DNA of 64,000 bases, from the NCBI GenBank assembly GCA_964019415.1, contig OZ025868.1, forward strand, positions 5,867,371-5,931,370, in the 5' to 3' direction. The notes under the pieces were generated by a model. It had not been told where the DNA came from. It made no database searches and saw nothing but the letters and a program-made list of their open reading frames with translations. This DNA is from Ianthella basta (taxonomy: Eukaryota > Porifera > Demospongiae > Verongiida > Ianthellidae). Positions 11,501 through 25,159 of the stretch are shown in pieces (the first letter of the stretch is position 1; every line of letters starts with the position of its first letter). The translations under genes and the position numbers were made by a program.

Positions 11501-11918
11501 GATGACAATATTATTTAAGAGATACGCTACAGTTCATACATTCCCTCATACAGTGAACTGAGCACTGGGATAGACGTGTGCATAAACGCTGAGCGTAGTC
11601 CATATTGAAGCCATATGCATTATGCAATTGCTTGGGCTGTACATCTGTGCTTCACGTGCACTTTATTACTATGCATTTATCAGCTGAAACAGAAAAGATA
11701 ACATAAGAGGTAGCTTGAAAGTGTAATGACTGTTTTTATCAGCTGCTCTAATGTTCATATAGTCATGTATAACCCTCCATTAATTTATACACAGGGTACT
11801 GAAGCTGCCCGTGAGGTTTGGGAATCACCTTGTATACCACAATATAATGTCAGGCCTCGTGATGTATTGTTATTACTGCCTGGCGTGCACGTTGAGTTCG
11901 ATTCTCAGACGGCGCACC
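11501..11918. other. 5' flank of C1
   Basis: From about 11500 the sequence aligns with 28590-28926 and 51377-51725, the flanks of the other C genes. No exon is seen. The paired CRE-like palindrome of C2 and C3 is degenerate here (ATGTCAGGCCTCGTGATGTAT near 11849-11870). Confidence 0.5.
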
Positions 11919-14900
11919 ATGCGAAAGTACCCTCTTCTTGCTCTGCTCAGCCTGCTCTCAACTTTGTCCTTCGTGTACGCTGTACAGTGTGATGTTGTTC
12001 GTTACGTATCCCCTAACAATGGCACCAACAACATGAGTTGTCTAACTGGCAATTCAAGCCGCTACGCGAGCAACAACCCGTGCAAGAACCTAAGCTTTGC
12101 GCTAATTGGAGAGGAGATCGTAGGCACACAACACAACTCCTGCAATATTACCACAGGGCCTAACAACCTCTGCGTGTACCTGTATGACGGCATTCACTAC
12201 CTGTCTGGGGAGACGCAAGTGACTAACGCTACAAATGTGCTCGTCACAGCCGTTAGGCCAGGCGGTGCAGTTGTTCGCTGTCGATCCTTTCCCAACACCC
12301 AACCAAGTCAGTATGATGACATGTCGTTCTTATGTTCGCGGAACGTCACAGTATCGAACCTGGTCATTGAGCGCTGTGGTCCATCTGGCTCTGGTTTGTT
12401 TGCTGAAAGTGTGGAAGGCCTCCACATACTTAACTGTACATTCAGGTAAAGGTTAGCATTCCGTAAGTACGGTGATGAAGATAATACATGGGGCGGGGAG
12501 ATCATGATCAGTGCACACTGTATTGAAACTGATCGACATTTTGAATAGATGTAGGAGCATATACTTACTTTTAAGATTGCTTCAGTGCAGGTCCTACACA
12601 AAGGATTTCAAACCTATATACAATATCTATGATAATAATATAAAATAGATGCTTGCACAACATTTGTAACTTCATTCTTAATTCTACTGTCTCGCTTCAT
12701 TTGCAGGAACCTCATGGGTGTTTCAATTCAGATGCGCAATACAAAAGGAGTAACAGTCAGAAACTGTATCTTCTCTAACAACCACAACAATGAACTACCA
12801 AATCATCATCAGTCAAATTCCAATGTTACCACTTCACTAAATGAACTGAACTTATTGGGCATACCGAGTGGTGGGATAAGCATGTACTCTGAGGAGAGTA
12901 TTTCGCTAGAAGTGGATAACTGTACATTTGTGAACAATTCAGCCAACCATAATAACTTACCCTATGTGATTAGGCCATTGCAGAATAAACCAGCCGGTCA
13001 TGGAGGTGCTATTTACTTGCGATTACCGAAAGTAACTTTGTCAAATGTGACTATCCGCAATTGCATCTTTGACTCAAATGTTGCTGAAATCAACGGAGGT
13101 GCCATTTTATTCAGCCTCATTAATGCAAGTAAAAATGCCTTCTCTATTAGAAATTGCACTTTTGCAAACAATTCAGTTTCAGTTACCTCTGGAGGTGCTC
13201 TAGCAATAGAGTTGTCCAGCAGCACTGACGACAACACATTTACAGTCGAAAATTGTGACTTCAATTGCAATCATGCTATTGGTGGAGGGGCACTTTCTGT
13301 TGTTTTGTACGACTTTCGAAGTAATCGAGAGGAGGACGAGGAGGAGTCAACGGGTCACATTACGTTACGCAACAATTCGTTTGTGGGAAACCATGCAATT
13401 CGAGAAGGCTCTGCCTTAGGCCTGTTCTCCTTTTATCATTCAGGGCAGTTCCCCTATGACGTGGAGTTGGAAGACTGGTAAGTTGCCTCTTGCATGCATT
13501 TTATAATCATGTACTTGCCTGAAGTTATTATTTCAGAGTGCGCATGAGAAGTATTCTGGTACAAGCGCATTTAGCTGTTACAGTACCATGTAGCTATCAA
13601 TTCACTATAAGTATATGTATGCTCTGGGGATCACCATAATTATGCAACTTGTATAGACCATAACATTATACAACAGCTCTTGTACAGAATCATGTATGAA
13701 TTTCTGCATTAATTTAATGTCTGTATTTCAGTTGAGGAGGAAATGGTAAATTAGGTTTTTGGCCAATTTCGTCCGCTGACGTTCTGAAAATGGGAACGAT
13801 TTGCCATCAACATTCAGGTATGAAGACAGAACGGGCATACGAGGCTAAATTTAGAGTTTGCCTAAGGCGAGCTTCTCAGCTAGCTATGTATACTCTCTGT
13901 TATACACAGTGCATTACTTTCAATTCTAAGTGCACAATAATGTATTAGTGCACATACAGAGTTCTCACAACATACCGACCTTTGCTTTATTACGGCTGCA
14001 GGCCCTCTTCCTAGTTCAACCTGTGCATTAAGGGAATGCATTAGCTGACACTGTTTTCAAGTGATAAGTTGCACACATTAGCCTGAAGCTGTAATGGCAT
14101 ACTGCGTACAGTGGGAGCACCTCCTCGTACTAGGGGCTCCAGCCCAGTCTGAAGTTCAATGTACCATAATTTTATGGTAGTTTGTGTCCCTCACAGACAA
14201 GCATCAGGCACTGCTGAAAACGTGATGTGACTATTTCACATCACCTGCATGGTAACCTAATACATGGTATGTATTGTATACTATAGAATCTGTGAATTAA
14301 TCCTCAAAGTAGTGTACCATACCTGAAGTGAAAAGTACTGTGAAGTGATTAGCTAGGTGTCTCTTACAAAGTTCCCCACAAATTGCAGTATAGTCCTATG
14401 CAGCAACTGTAGTGGTAGGAATGAACATTAATCAAACCGAAAACAGTTGGCAACCACTTCACATCTCTTATCTAAACACTGATGTGATAGACTGACATTT
14501 GCATTAGACTTTGTGCATTAAAGGCTACTGGCCAGACCAATTGCCTTTCTAGGACACATGCATGAGAAAGGTCATCCTTCCCTTTTGTGCACATATATAT
14601 AATAATTTGCACATATATATTCAGTACCTTCTCAGGTAACCAAGTGGATAGGTCTGTGGTTCAAGGGATACAGGAAGACAATCCTGAAGCTGCTGTATAT
14701 GCCTTCCAATTTCCCCTTCGCTTCACTGGCACCAACCAGCTCCATGACAACACAGGAGGTGGCCTTAGTGCCACAAGCTCGGTTGTGAAGGTGGATGGGA
14801 CCCTTCTTGTGCACAACAACACAGCCAACTACGGAGGAGGGATTCATCTGGAGGACCACAGCTTGGTAGGGCTGTGTGTGTGTGTGCGTGTGGTATGGTC

Positions 14901-16697
14901 ATGTTTCTGCATGCGCATGCACGCATCATTCTTTTGCATGGAGAAGGTGTGTACAACATGTGTGCAAGAGTATTTGTATTCATGCTGCATGAATTACCGT
15001 AAATCTGTGCATGAATATATACAAGAATGGCCTGGAGGTACAGAATAGTAGTCATACATTTTTTGTTTGACTACATAACTCTAATTTCATTATCACATAT
15101 TTCTATGTCTTACAATTGTGTACTGTAACTAGCTTCTGCTCTCTCCTGGGAGCACCCTGGAAATACATAACAACAAAGCACTGCAATCTGGTGGAGGAAT
15201 GTTTGTGTCGCTTGAACTCTCTGACTATGTGAACATAGCGGACACGGAAGAAGACAACAGGTTCTGTTATGTACAGTACAGCAGCCCAGATACCATAATC
15301 TACCCTCCTTCACAGTGGAAGGTGTGCAGTGTGGCATGAAACAATTTGCATACGGTCTATTGTGTTTATATATGTTATATACTGTCAATGAGTGCTCCCA
15401 GCTCAGTATTGCATGTCAATACATTGTCATCATATTAGGTAGAAAGTGTCGATCATTAGGTTTTCATGCTGTGTATATATTGTGAGCAGCACCTGTGTTA
15501 ACAGCCGTATATATACACATATAACTGGTCGCAGTTGTTTGTAATCCACCTCTGTTATAGCAGTGTTCAGATTCTCATTTTGCATGTCATTAGCAACCAC
15601 TCTTGAGTTATTTGAGGCCAACAAGCATAATAGTATGTGCACACATGTACGTACATACATAATTATGTGCATTGTGTGTTTGCTGTTTTGCTTCTGAACA
15701 ACCATTGAATTTAACTACATGTATATGTATGTACTATGGAACATATTCTTATTATGAACTGATATAACTTGTTACACGCGAGATTGTGTGTCTGCTGATG
15801 ATCAGACATTGTTCTGCTCACTCTTGGTAGGATGTCAGCATCAGCTTTATCAATAACACAGCATCCACTGCAGGGGCAGCCTTCTATGCAAATTCCGTTA
15901 CAGGCTGCACCTGGCTGGACACACCCACAGGAAACAACACTGAAATAACAGGAAGTGACTCTACGCTCACCATATTCACACCTCCTGAAAGCTTAGCAAC
16001 ACCTTTTACTTTCAGGTGAGCATTATATAAGGATCTTGTTGTGTATGTGCTATGAATCACACCTAGTGCATGGTTCAACGCAAATGATACACCCACTGGC
16101 GTACTACACACTTATACCTTAGGAATGCCTATTTGATGCATGCACGCATGCATGCAAATAGGGCATTAGAAACATGTTCCAGAAGGCCTGCATGGACAGA
16201 GAGACAATGCATTGTTCTATTTAGTATTGTGGATGGCACAAACTTGTGTTGTGGTAGTGTCTCATACTACGACCTTGTGGAATAAGAATTGGTTTATTGT
16301 TTAGCAATCACATAGCAAAGGAGGACTCAGTTTAGTGAGATGGTAATGAGATGTTGAGGGACAGTTTTCACAAGTCGCAAACCTGATTTATGGCTGCATG
16401 ACAAACACTCTTAAGGTCAAAACATGCTACGTGAATAATAAATCACATTCTTAATGCGAACTTTCATACTCCCAAATATTGTTGTTGTATGTTTCTGTAT
16501 ATAAATGATCAAGACATGCATGGCATTGTTCCTGTTCAAAGCTTACAGCTATTTTCATTTCCACAGTGGTAATTGCCTTACCTCTACAAGGCAGCTTGTT
16601 GGACAAACAGTCCAAAGTGAGGCAATGGCTACTGATGCTATCCGTGCTGATGTGAATTACAGGCTTACTGTGAGTTGTAGTGTGTATATGTGTGTGC

Positions 16698-16728
<31 letters not shown>

Positions 16729-17555
16729 CGTGTGTTGTGTGTGTGTGTGGGTGTTGTATGTGTGTATGTGTGTGTGCGGTGTGTGTGGGTGTGAGTGTGT
16801 GTCAGAGACAGAGTGGATGTGCAGGCTTAGAGCTTAGCTAGTGGAGTGGTAAGTGAAACACATACCACATGTCAATAATAATTGAAACTTATTACTCCAT
16901 GTCCCCCTCCCCCCCCGGTCTCCATCTTGAAGGAATTCACAGTCCAACCTGGAGAGCTACTGGTGGCTGAGCTGGAGACATTAGATGCCTTTGGAAACAA
17001 CAGAGGGACAGTGATTGAAGTGGATATTTTCAAAGATAGTGAAGTAGGTATTTATTACTGTATTTATTGAATGAGCATATTCTGGATTGTGAAATAGCTA
17101 AAAATCTTTAGCAGCCATTGAAATCATTCAGTTCCAAGTAGCACCAAGTGCAACTCTCAATCTCTCTTGTGAATATTCCAATAATCCAAGGTACTGTCCT
17201 CTATCCACAGATCCAAGATGTGACAGGAAACATGCTTCAGACGCTCACTCTGCGTGTGCCTTCCATTGGGGGCCTGATGGGTGGTAATAGAAGCCAACTG
17301 CAAGCAACTGGTTCCCTGGGGAACAGGCCAAAGGCGGACATGGCGATCACTCTGCTAAGGACAGTACGTATATTCATTTGCAAACACATTCATTCAGAAG
17401 CCTGTGTACTGTACGTACATATAGCAAGAGTTAATGTTAGCTTTGTGCACAGACTGTATGTGGCTATTTAGTGGTACGCTTAATTAAATGGGACTTGTAC
17501 CCAAGCTGGTGTTAATGTTTGCATTGAACAAGTGTGTTTACTTGTGTGTGTGAGA

Positions 17556-17654
<99 letters not shown>

Positions 17655-17675
17655 TGTGTGTATGTGTGTGTGTAT

Positions 17676-17757
<82 letters not shown>

Positions 17758-20700
17758 ACGCGCATGTGTGTGTGCACACCCACTCATGCAAGTGATGCTG
17801 TGAGCATACATTTATGTTAGTCATAACACAGCTTATGAGTATCTGTGTATGTTGTGGTATCACTGTATCTCTCTTGTATGCATGCTCTATATTAAGGATG
17901 CATCAGCCGTGCAGGAGTTCAATGTATCCGCTTGCCATCCTGGCTACTTGCTGGAAGGAGACGTCTGTGTGTGCCATAGCAGTCACCCTGACATTCATCA
18001 CTGCGATGGATTCAACCGATACATCTATATCAGAGTGGGTAGAAAACTACAACTGACAGAACCTTATGGATCCATATGATTTTTTTATAAATAAGTTATT
18101 TAGTATAGCGAATGCTTATAGTTCACGATACACACTACTTAGAGGTAATGACTACCTTCTACAAGCTGTATGTGTGCTCTCAGTTTGCATTATAGAATGG
18201 TAGTAGTCATTTGTACTACAGCATTTATGCTTAGCATAATATATAATAATTCATTACAATGCTACTCTATGCACATTCTAAATGACATATATTAGCTATG
18301 ATCTATGAATAAATGATAGAATCTTATAATTTAAAGATGCATTAATTTTATCACTTCCAGGATGGTCGCTATGCCTGGGTGCCTGAGGGCAGCAATGAGC
18401 TAAGTCTTGTCTCAGGGGCTCCACCATCTTTTCTCCAATGCTCTCGTAGAGGGAGGCTCCCTGGGTGCCTCTTCATGTTTGACCAAGTTGATCAACAGTG
18501 TGCTGATGGGAGGACAGGTGAAGGTCATCATTTGTCACTCTGTCACTTCTGCAAATGTCTTCCTCTCTCTCATAGTGTGTGTTGTATGTTTATGTATTTG
18601 TAAGTGTCTGTATATGTTCATTAATTGCATGTTTGCATGCCAGTGCGAGATTTTGATGCTTCGCAGTGTTTCACAGCACCATCTCCCTCTGTTTATTAAG
18701 TGTGTGGGTACCATATGTTGCTACTACACACTCAGGGTTTCTGTGTGGTTCCTGTCCAGCTGGGACAGCTGTGAGCCTTGACCTGCAGTCTTGTTCAGAC
18801 CAGTGTGGAGTAGGCATTGCTGTCTTCATCATTATGTGTAAGTGCATGAGGTAGTTGATTGTGACTTAGGGAGCAGTGCAAAGGACCTCGTCAGTTAATT
18901 GCTACCATTGAATAGTATAACATCTGTATGGAAAGGTCCACTATAGCTATCTAATATAATGATAAATTTCACTGTTGCTGTATAATACAATGCTAGCATG
19001 ATCTCCATCCCCTATCTTCCTTGTTCCGTGTACAAGGTATTGGAGTTGTAGCCATCTCCCTGTTCATCCTAGCCAAGGATGTACAGCTTCCAACTGAACT
19101 TAGAGGATTCATCTTCTATGCTCAAGTGAGGGAGGAGACAAGTATACTAACAGTTTGATGCAACAAATTTTATAAACTATACTTTACTGACCTTACTGAC
19201 CTTCATGCATGCTTTCTGCAGGTGATTGGCTTGGTATTCGGTCCCTACAGTAACATCATCAGCACTGACATTAAGGTTGGTCTCCTTCATTTATTAAGCC
19301 ACATTAATTGTAGGCCTTATTAATGTACTGTATTCAAAGTGCTTGGAGTGTACATGCTATATCTGAGTAAGGTACTATTGCAGGGATGAAATGTGTAGAG
19401 ACACTCCCTTTAAACTATCCTCACTCTTTATATACACCACCCCAGTCTGTACACTCTCTCACCCACTGTGCAAGCATGTTGTCCTATTGGCACACATGCA
19501 GGGTTTGCGTTACTTCCTCAACTTGCTCACCTTCTCCGTTCCCCTCCCCTGGTGTGTGTCAACCTCCCTACCCACCCACGGAGTGGCACTCTTGGGCTAC
19601 ATCTCTCCAATACTGGCACTGACTACTCTTATTGTATATGCCATAATGTGAGTGTCATATACATGTGTGCTGCATCACTGATCAGTCTTCCAATTTTTTA
19701 TGACTATAATTATTTATATGCCAGATGTACCATAGTAGTGCATTATGTGTTATGCACAGTCAATTATGCATGTCTGTTAAAATAAATTTTTACATACATA
19801 GTATTTTCTGATATATTTTGGAAGATTTTCTTTTCAAAGGTAGTTTGTTGCTATATACCTAATTCATTATGTTCCCTGTATAGAGGCAACTCTCCTCCCA
19901 TGCCTGCTCTATGTATACACTCCTCCCATGTGCAGTGCTAAGTACGTTAGTGCTGTCAGCTCCAGAGGTGTCACACACGGCCTCTCCCTCCTGGGACTAT
20001 TCATATACAAGTACATAGCAGACACTAGTTTTGTGACAGTCAGCTGCCGTCCATCAGTACAGGGATTTGTGAGTCAATACATTAGCTATCACCATTGCTG
20101 TCATAATGAGAAAGGGCATTTCTGCAATGTCGGACTTAGCAACGATTACATGTTAAAATCATTTGTCATAATAGATTATTGAATTCCACTGAAGTGCTTG
20201 TTTGCTCTGTAAAGAATTAGGTGTCTCACATTTTGTTACTTTCCATTCCTGCTTTCCTTCTAGGTTTTCTTGTATGATGGAACTCAGTCCTGCACTGCTG
20301 CCACTTTTCTCCCATTCTATCTCATTGGCTTTGGAGCGATTGCACTCTTTGTCATTCCTGCTCCGTTTGTTCTGTGTGTACTGACAGTAAAGAGATGGAC
20401 GGTGAGTGCACATGATAAAAGCTTAGTGTCACTCTGACTGTACATGCAATTATACATGACGTCCTCTACTACCATCATCATTGCAGTATAATATGGTTGC
20501 AATGTGTGCTAACCACAACAACCTTACATATATATCACAGGTATTTGACATGTACCACTTTACTGATGAGTTGACAAAGGACATGAGAGAAGGGTGGGGC
20601 TGGTATGCAGGATGGGATGTGGGGAGGAGACTGCTCTTCATAATCCCCTTCTATGCTGGGATCAACTTTGAAAGTTCACTTGTATCAGTGAGTGAAATAA

Positions 20701-21225
20701 GTAGTTATCATATTATACAGGACTTGCAAGTACCCCACCTTTCCTCTTGCCCTTTCTTCATGGTTGGCTGCAGGTCCTCATGTTCCTTATCGCTCTCTCT
20801 GTCCTTGTCTTCCACTGTTTTGCAAAGCCATACAAGAAGGAGGCCAGTAATGTGGTTGAGACCCTCATCCTCCTCAACCTGGTGCTGGTGGCAGCAGTTT
20901 ACCTGGAGGCACCACAAGGCCAGGCTGGCTCTGCATTTGTTGTCCTCCTGACTGTCCTCCCATACCTGTATGCAGTGGGCTTCCTGATGTTGGTAGCAGG
21001 AAGGAAGATGTATGTTATAATAATTAGTGAGCAACATGTACTGTATAACAGTGTGCATGCGCTCAAACAAATAATAATTATTACCAAACATATCTTATCA
21101 TGGGCGAACTTGCAGCGGTGTTAAGTGATTGCTTAATTTATATAGTTTGGCTGTCACTAGAGAAGTGGTGCTCTGTTCTAGTGATTTAGGACTCCACACT
21201 TAATCCCGCCAGATAAGATGTGAAT

Positions 21226-21277
<52 letters not shown>

Positions 21278-22018
21278 TGGGTGTGGGTGTGTGGGTGGGT
21301 GGGTGTGTGTGTGGTGTATGACTACTACCACCACCACCGCCACCATCACCACCACTCAGCCCACTCTTGCCATGCAACTTGCGAAATATGCTTCCTATAG
21401 CAGTCCCTCTTCACTCCTGTTTGGGGTAATGTACACTCTAATATATCTGAACATCATTCAAAAACATAATATACTGTTGCCATTACAGTCTTTCTGCTTG
21501 ACACTGTTGTTGCTCTAACTGTACACATGGAAGCTGCAACCAGCTTGCATTCTATTTCCTTTTCAACATGCAGCTTTTCAAAATATGCATTATGCCATGG
21601 CGATGACAAACTGCAGCAGTGTCTGCCTAAGAAGCTGTTGTCCATTCTCTCTTTACCGTCAAACACATCACAATCAAAGCAGAAAGCAGAGGCTGCCAAT
21701 GCTATTCCTCTTGAGACTATTCATACACGTCCAGATCAGCTTGGAACCATCCTGAATGTCAATGCTGAAGGGTTACTTCCAGAGCCGAGTCCAGCCAGTA
21801 CAGAAGCTGGGGCTGCAAAGGGAAGATCAGATGCTCACAAAACTCCATTGAAGCAGCAAGATGTCACAAGCCATTCTGATCCAAGGCGGGGAGCCGAGGT
21901 GAAGACAGAACAAGAGCAGGTGAAAGAGGCTGAGTTATCTGCTGATAACCTGTTCAATTTGACTGAGGATGAAATCAAGAGCCTACGGCATGGTTCTTTC
22001 ATTCATTTTGAGAACTAA
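11919..22018 (+). CDS. Pmp-like beta-helix receptor with multipass membrane domain, copy C1 (19 exons, about 1354 aa)
   Basis: Exons: 11919-12445, 12707-13477, 14625-14865, 15133-15321, 15831-16015, 16567-16669, 16933-17043, 17211-17363, 17897-18034, 18361-18517, 18736-18837, 19037-19125, 19222-19275, 19502-19647, 19936-20068, 20264-20401, 20541-20687, 20774-21009, 21574-22018. Phases are continuous through all joins. The start is the ATG giving signal peptide MRKYPLLALLSLLSTLSFVYA. Residues about 130-640 hold roughly ten Pmp-type rungs, with NCTFxNN alternating with GGAI/GGAL, typical of right-handed beta-helices. Exons 7-8 resemble a beta-sandwich (VQPGELLVAELETLDAFGN). Exons 9-11 are Cys-rich (FLCGSCPAG). 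Residues about 883-1204 contain nine hydrophobic segments, ending with the CFAKPYKKEASNVVETL signature near the last two, loosely like fungal TRP/flavin-carrier-type domains. Residues 1207-1354 form a charged cytoplasmic tail. It is probably a surface sensor. Ligand and signalling are unknown. Confidence 0.8.
16681..16803. repeat. TG-rich microsatellite in intron 6 of C1
   Basis: An imperfect TG run that begins about 12 bp after the exon-6 donor. It occupies the same position in C2, C3 and C4. Confidence 0.9.
17557..17756. repeat. (TG)n microsatellite in intron 8 of C1
   Basis: About 200 bp of TG with a few TA interruptions, about 140 bp upstream of exon 9. The same position is occupied in C2-C4. 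Confidence 0.95.
21226..21313. repeat. TG/TGGG microsatellite in intron 18 of C1
   Basis: TG repeats grading into GGTGTGGGTG. The homologous intron of C3 and C4 carries a tract at the same place. Confidence 0.9.
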
Positions 22019-23532
22019 GTTTGAAAATATGCACATTATGTTTGTGACCATGATAATTATGCAACTTCCACCAATTATTCAGAATGCCTGTCTGCACTTT
22101 TACACATGCATGTACATTGCACTAGTTCATAATCATCATAGCCACAAAAACCATCAGATTCATGTGGCTTTCAAGAACATTTGCAGCATAAATTCACTCA
22201 CGTTTAGTATGAAGTTACAATGCAATAATCATGCATGTACACCATAATTTATGCCTATTTTGTTTCATTTGGTATGGTATTGTATGGTATGGTATGGTAT
22301 TGTATGGTATGGTATTGTATGGTATGGTGTGGTGTGGTGTGGTGTGGTGTGGTGTGGTGTGGTGTGGTGTGGTGTGGTGTGGTATGGTATGGTATGGATA
22401 TCTTATTTCACCTGGGGAAGCCTTTAGCCATGAGACTACTTCACAAGACACACAGAACAGTACAGACACAAGCAGTAAATAAAGAGGGGTGTGGGGGGGG
22501 GGGGGGGGGGAGAATTGATAAATATGAAGAATAAAAAGGCCATGCGTTAATAACAATAGGAGTAAATTAAAGGATTTATAATATAGAGCAAAGAATTGTC
22601 ATGCAGGCGTATACAAGTAATGTGATACAGCGGAGTACATGCATATGTGAATGACAGGTGGCGTTAAATAGAGTAAGTTAACAAGTGAGATTTGATGGAG
22701 TTTGAAATGTTGTTACTCTTGCTAGCTCTGATACTCACTGGAAGTCCATTTGTGCTGGAAATTTGAAGTTCTTTGAAAGGACATGAAACTGGCATTCTAT
22801 TGCACACAATTATGAAGTGTAATGAAAAGTATAATCATTCATAGTGCCTTGTTTACCTATAACTGCTGTCTCTTGTGTGCATATATGCCACGATTTGTGG
22901 GCTTTTGCCAATGAGTTGGCTGCTTTGTGACCAATCAATGTGGACATTTGCATCTTTCATGGATCTGTACCAGGCATATATAAACACCAGTGAATGCATC
23001 AACACAGTTTGCTAATTAGGACCAGCCATTTATATATCACCTCTCCATAATTTATCCAATTATATTATGTTAACGCTGGAAGAGCCGCAGTTAGCTGTTG
23101 TGAACTTGTTGGGTGATCATTGTGGTGTACTGGTGACTGTTTCTGCTCATGTCGCAGGACTATATACAATGTATTGCACGTATATTTTGAGTTTCTTTCC
23201 TTGGAAGTTTCCAGTGTGACCATGCATGAATTCAATAATTCCCTCCATTGTCAATAACTAGCTATATACATACCAGGAAAACAACTTCATGACATTGTGT
23301 GTTTATTATTTCCACTAGCAACTTTGAAACTATTATGCTGTTGTTGTCCTTCTCTTTCAAAGTATTTCCTGTTGTGCTTGCTTTCTGCTTCAGGAGTGAC
23401 TTGGGAAAGTTTGTGGTATTGTCATGAAATTACCCCTCGCGTGCAGAGTATAAATTACCGGGTTACCTTGTTCTGTCTCATTATAAGAGATGGTGAACAT
23501 TGACGTGCAGACAAAGGAGCGACTCAGCCTCT
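22019..23532. other. C1 3' flank and A2 5' flank
   Basis: The part from the stop to about 23035 is nearly identical to 48734-49749 and related to 62762-63160. It contains a pentanucleotide minisatellite, an 18-G run and an AATAAA at 22478-22483, about 460 bp past the C1 stop and a possible polyadenylation signal. From about 23036 it leads into the upstream region of A2. No extra coding exon was found. Confidence 0.6.
22271..22397. repeat. GGTAT/GGTGT pentanucleotide minisatellite
   Basis: Tandem GGTAT units switch to GGTGT units and back. The identical array recurs at 48986-49112. Open frames here are low-complexity artefacts. An 18-G run follows at 22493-22510. Confidence 0.95.
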
Positions 23533-25128
23533 ATGGAAATGGCAGGGTTCAAGGATAGGTTGACTTTATCGTTCGGATTCCTGTTTTTGGCTGTATTTTC
23601 TCTAGTTAACTGTGAGTCATATAATATGACTATGTGCGCATACAGAACATCGTTGCATGTTTGGGTAAATCTTGATCACACGCCTTACTTCAGGACTCTT
23701 GTCACTGACAGTCACTGGTTGCGCTCAGATATGACACAATATCGTAGTGTTACACTTTGCTGTGAAGTCTTCAACGATGTCACTGAATTTTAATACGGAG
23801 CCAACGAGAAAGGTCCGCAAACCACACCTATGTAACACTTGATGTATGCGTACCCACTCAAGAAAGTGGGAACTTATACTGGTACTCCTCTCCTTCATGG
23901 GTATAGATTCTCTAGGTTATCCTAGATATTGGAGTGTACGTTTAAGTTTGTCTTGTAATACAGAGCTGACATCTCCACTATCGTCAGTATTGGAATAGGA
24001 GACAGGCACGACATGTTATTATGGCTCAACATTGTTATTATACATAATTGTCTCTGTATCTATTTCTGTACTTCTTATGATAAAAGGAGCAAGTTGCTAA
24101 TGGTCCAAACACAGGGTTGCTGACCAAATAGATCATGAATTTCGAATTCGCTGGAACCAACATGCATGAATAACATAATCTGATTAAATTATGCTGATTA
24201 GACTGTGTCAATCTATACGTATCTATGTTTAATTGGTGAGTCAGGTTCCTTGACATGTCACATGCATGTATAATTATATGATTATAGCAAGTATAGTTAT
24301 GTAGCTCTGATCAATTCCATACATGCTCCTCTTGGAACATTAATACAGGCTCTGATTGCGAGTCTGACTGGGAATGCTGGAATGGTGGCACATGTCGCCC
24401 TAATGGAACTTGTAATTGCCCATCGGGAACCTATGGAAGGAAATGTTTTCGTCCAAGTTAGTTAATTTGATTTTTAGATCAGTGCAGCATATTTTACAGT
24501 CATGCACACGGGATAGATTCTTTTCCAGCTGAAGAGCAAGTGGATAGATAATTCCATCAATATAGCAAGAGATGCACACACATGTACAAATGCATGCACA
24601 TGTACAGTTTCATGTTATCAGAGTAGAGGAATGCACGAATGTGCATGTATATGTTGCATGCATGCAAATTTTAATGATCCAATTATAGATTAATTCCGTG
24701 CGTCAAAATGCACAATGCAGTCTACATTCATACATACATGCAGTCTGTGATCCAGCTTGCCAGAATGGAGGAACATGCTATGGAAATTCTGAAAACTCTG
24801 GTCATTGTGTTTGTCCCAATACTACAACAGGAATCTATTGTCAGTATACAGGTATACCACTAAATGCATACACTGGGTGTCTATGTAGCCATAGACTGTA
24901 TACCACTGGTAACTGATTCTTGAGCAAGACACAACTGTTAATGATAAATCAAATTCAGGACGTTTCGACCCAGAGGTCTACAGGACTAAGTGCAGTTGAC
25001 AAAGATTTCTGGGTCAAAACGTCCGGCCTGCATATGATTAATCATTAACGTGCAATAGTGTCCCACTCAAGAATCAGTTACTAGTGGAATAATCAACGCA
25101 AACATGAGGCTCTACAGTATCATGGAAC

Positions 25129-25159
<31 letters not shown>

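Noticed and set aside
13732..13745. A possible 14-bp micro-exon in C intron 2, between a good acceptor (TATTTCAG) and GTAAAT
   Set aside because: With the phase-2 end of exon 2 it gives an immediate stop in C1, C2 and C4. Direct joining of exon 2 to 14625 gives the expected DCTFSGN rung instead.
14636..14865. Exon 3 of C1 starting at the later CTCAG acceptor
   Set aside because: That acceptor is out of phase with exon 2 and leads to stops. The acceptor 11 bp upstream (TTCAG/TACC) keeps the frame in all four copies.
19884..19935. An upstream acceptor for C1 exon 15 (CCTGTATAG)
   Set aside because: It introduces TAA in frame, and the site is not conserved in C3 or C4. The acceptor at 19935 is.
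20159..20413. Minus-strand open frames opposite C exons (for example near 20159-20413 and 46846-47100)
   Set aside because: They are shadows of the + strand exons. Splice phases and protein similarity support only the + strand.
11919..22018. Bacterial contamination or recent transfer from chlamydiae, suggested by Pmp-like repeats
   Set aside because: The gene has 18 spliceosomal introns, an animal-type signal peptide and several paralogues embedded among EGF and Ig/FN3 genes.
22215..22556. Open frames across the GGTAT/GGTGT minisatellite (also at 48930-49271)
   Set aside because: Pentanucleotide repeat artefact, open on both strands.
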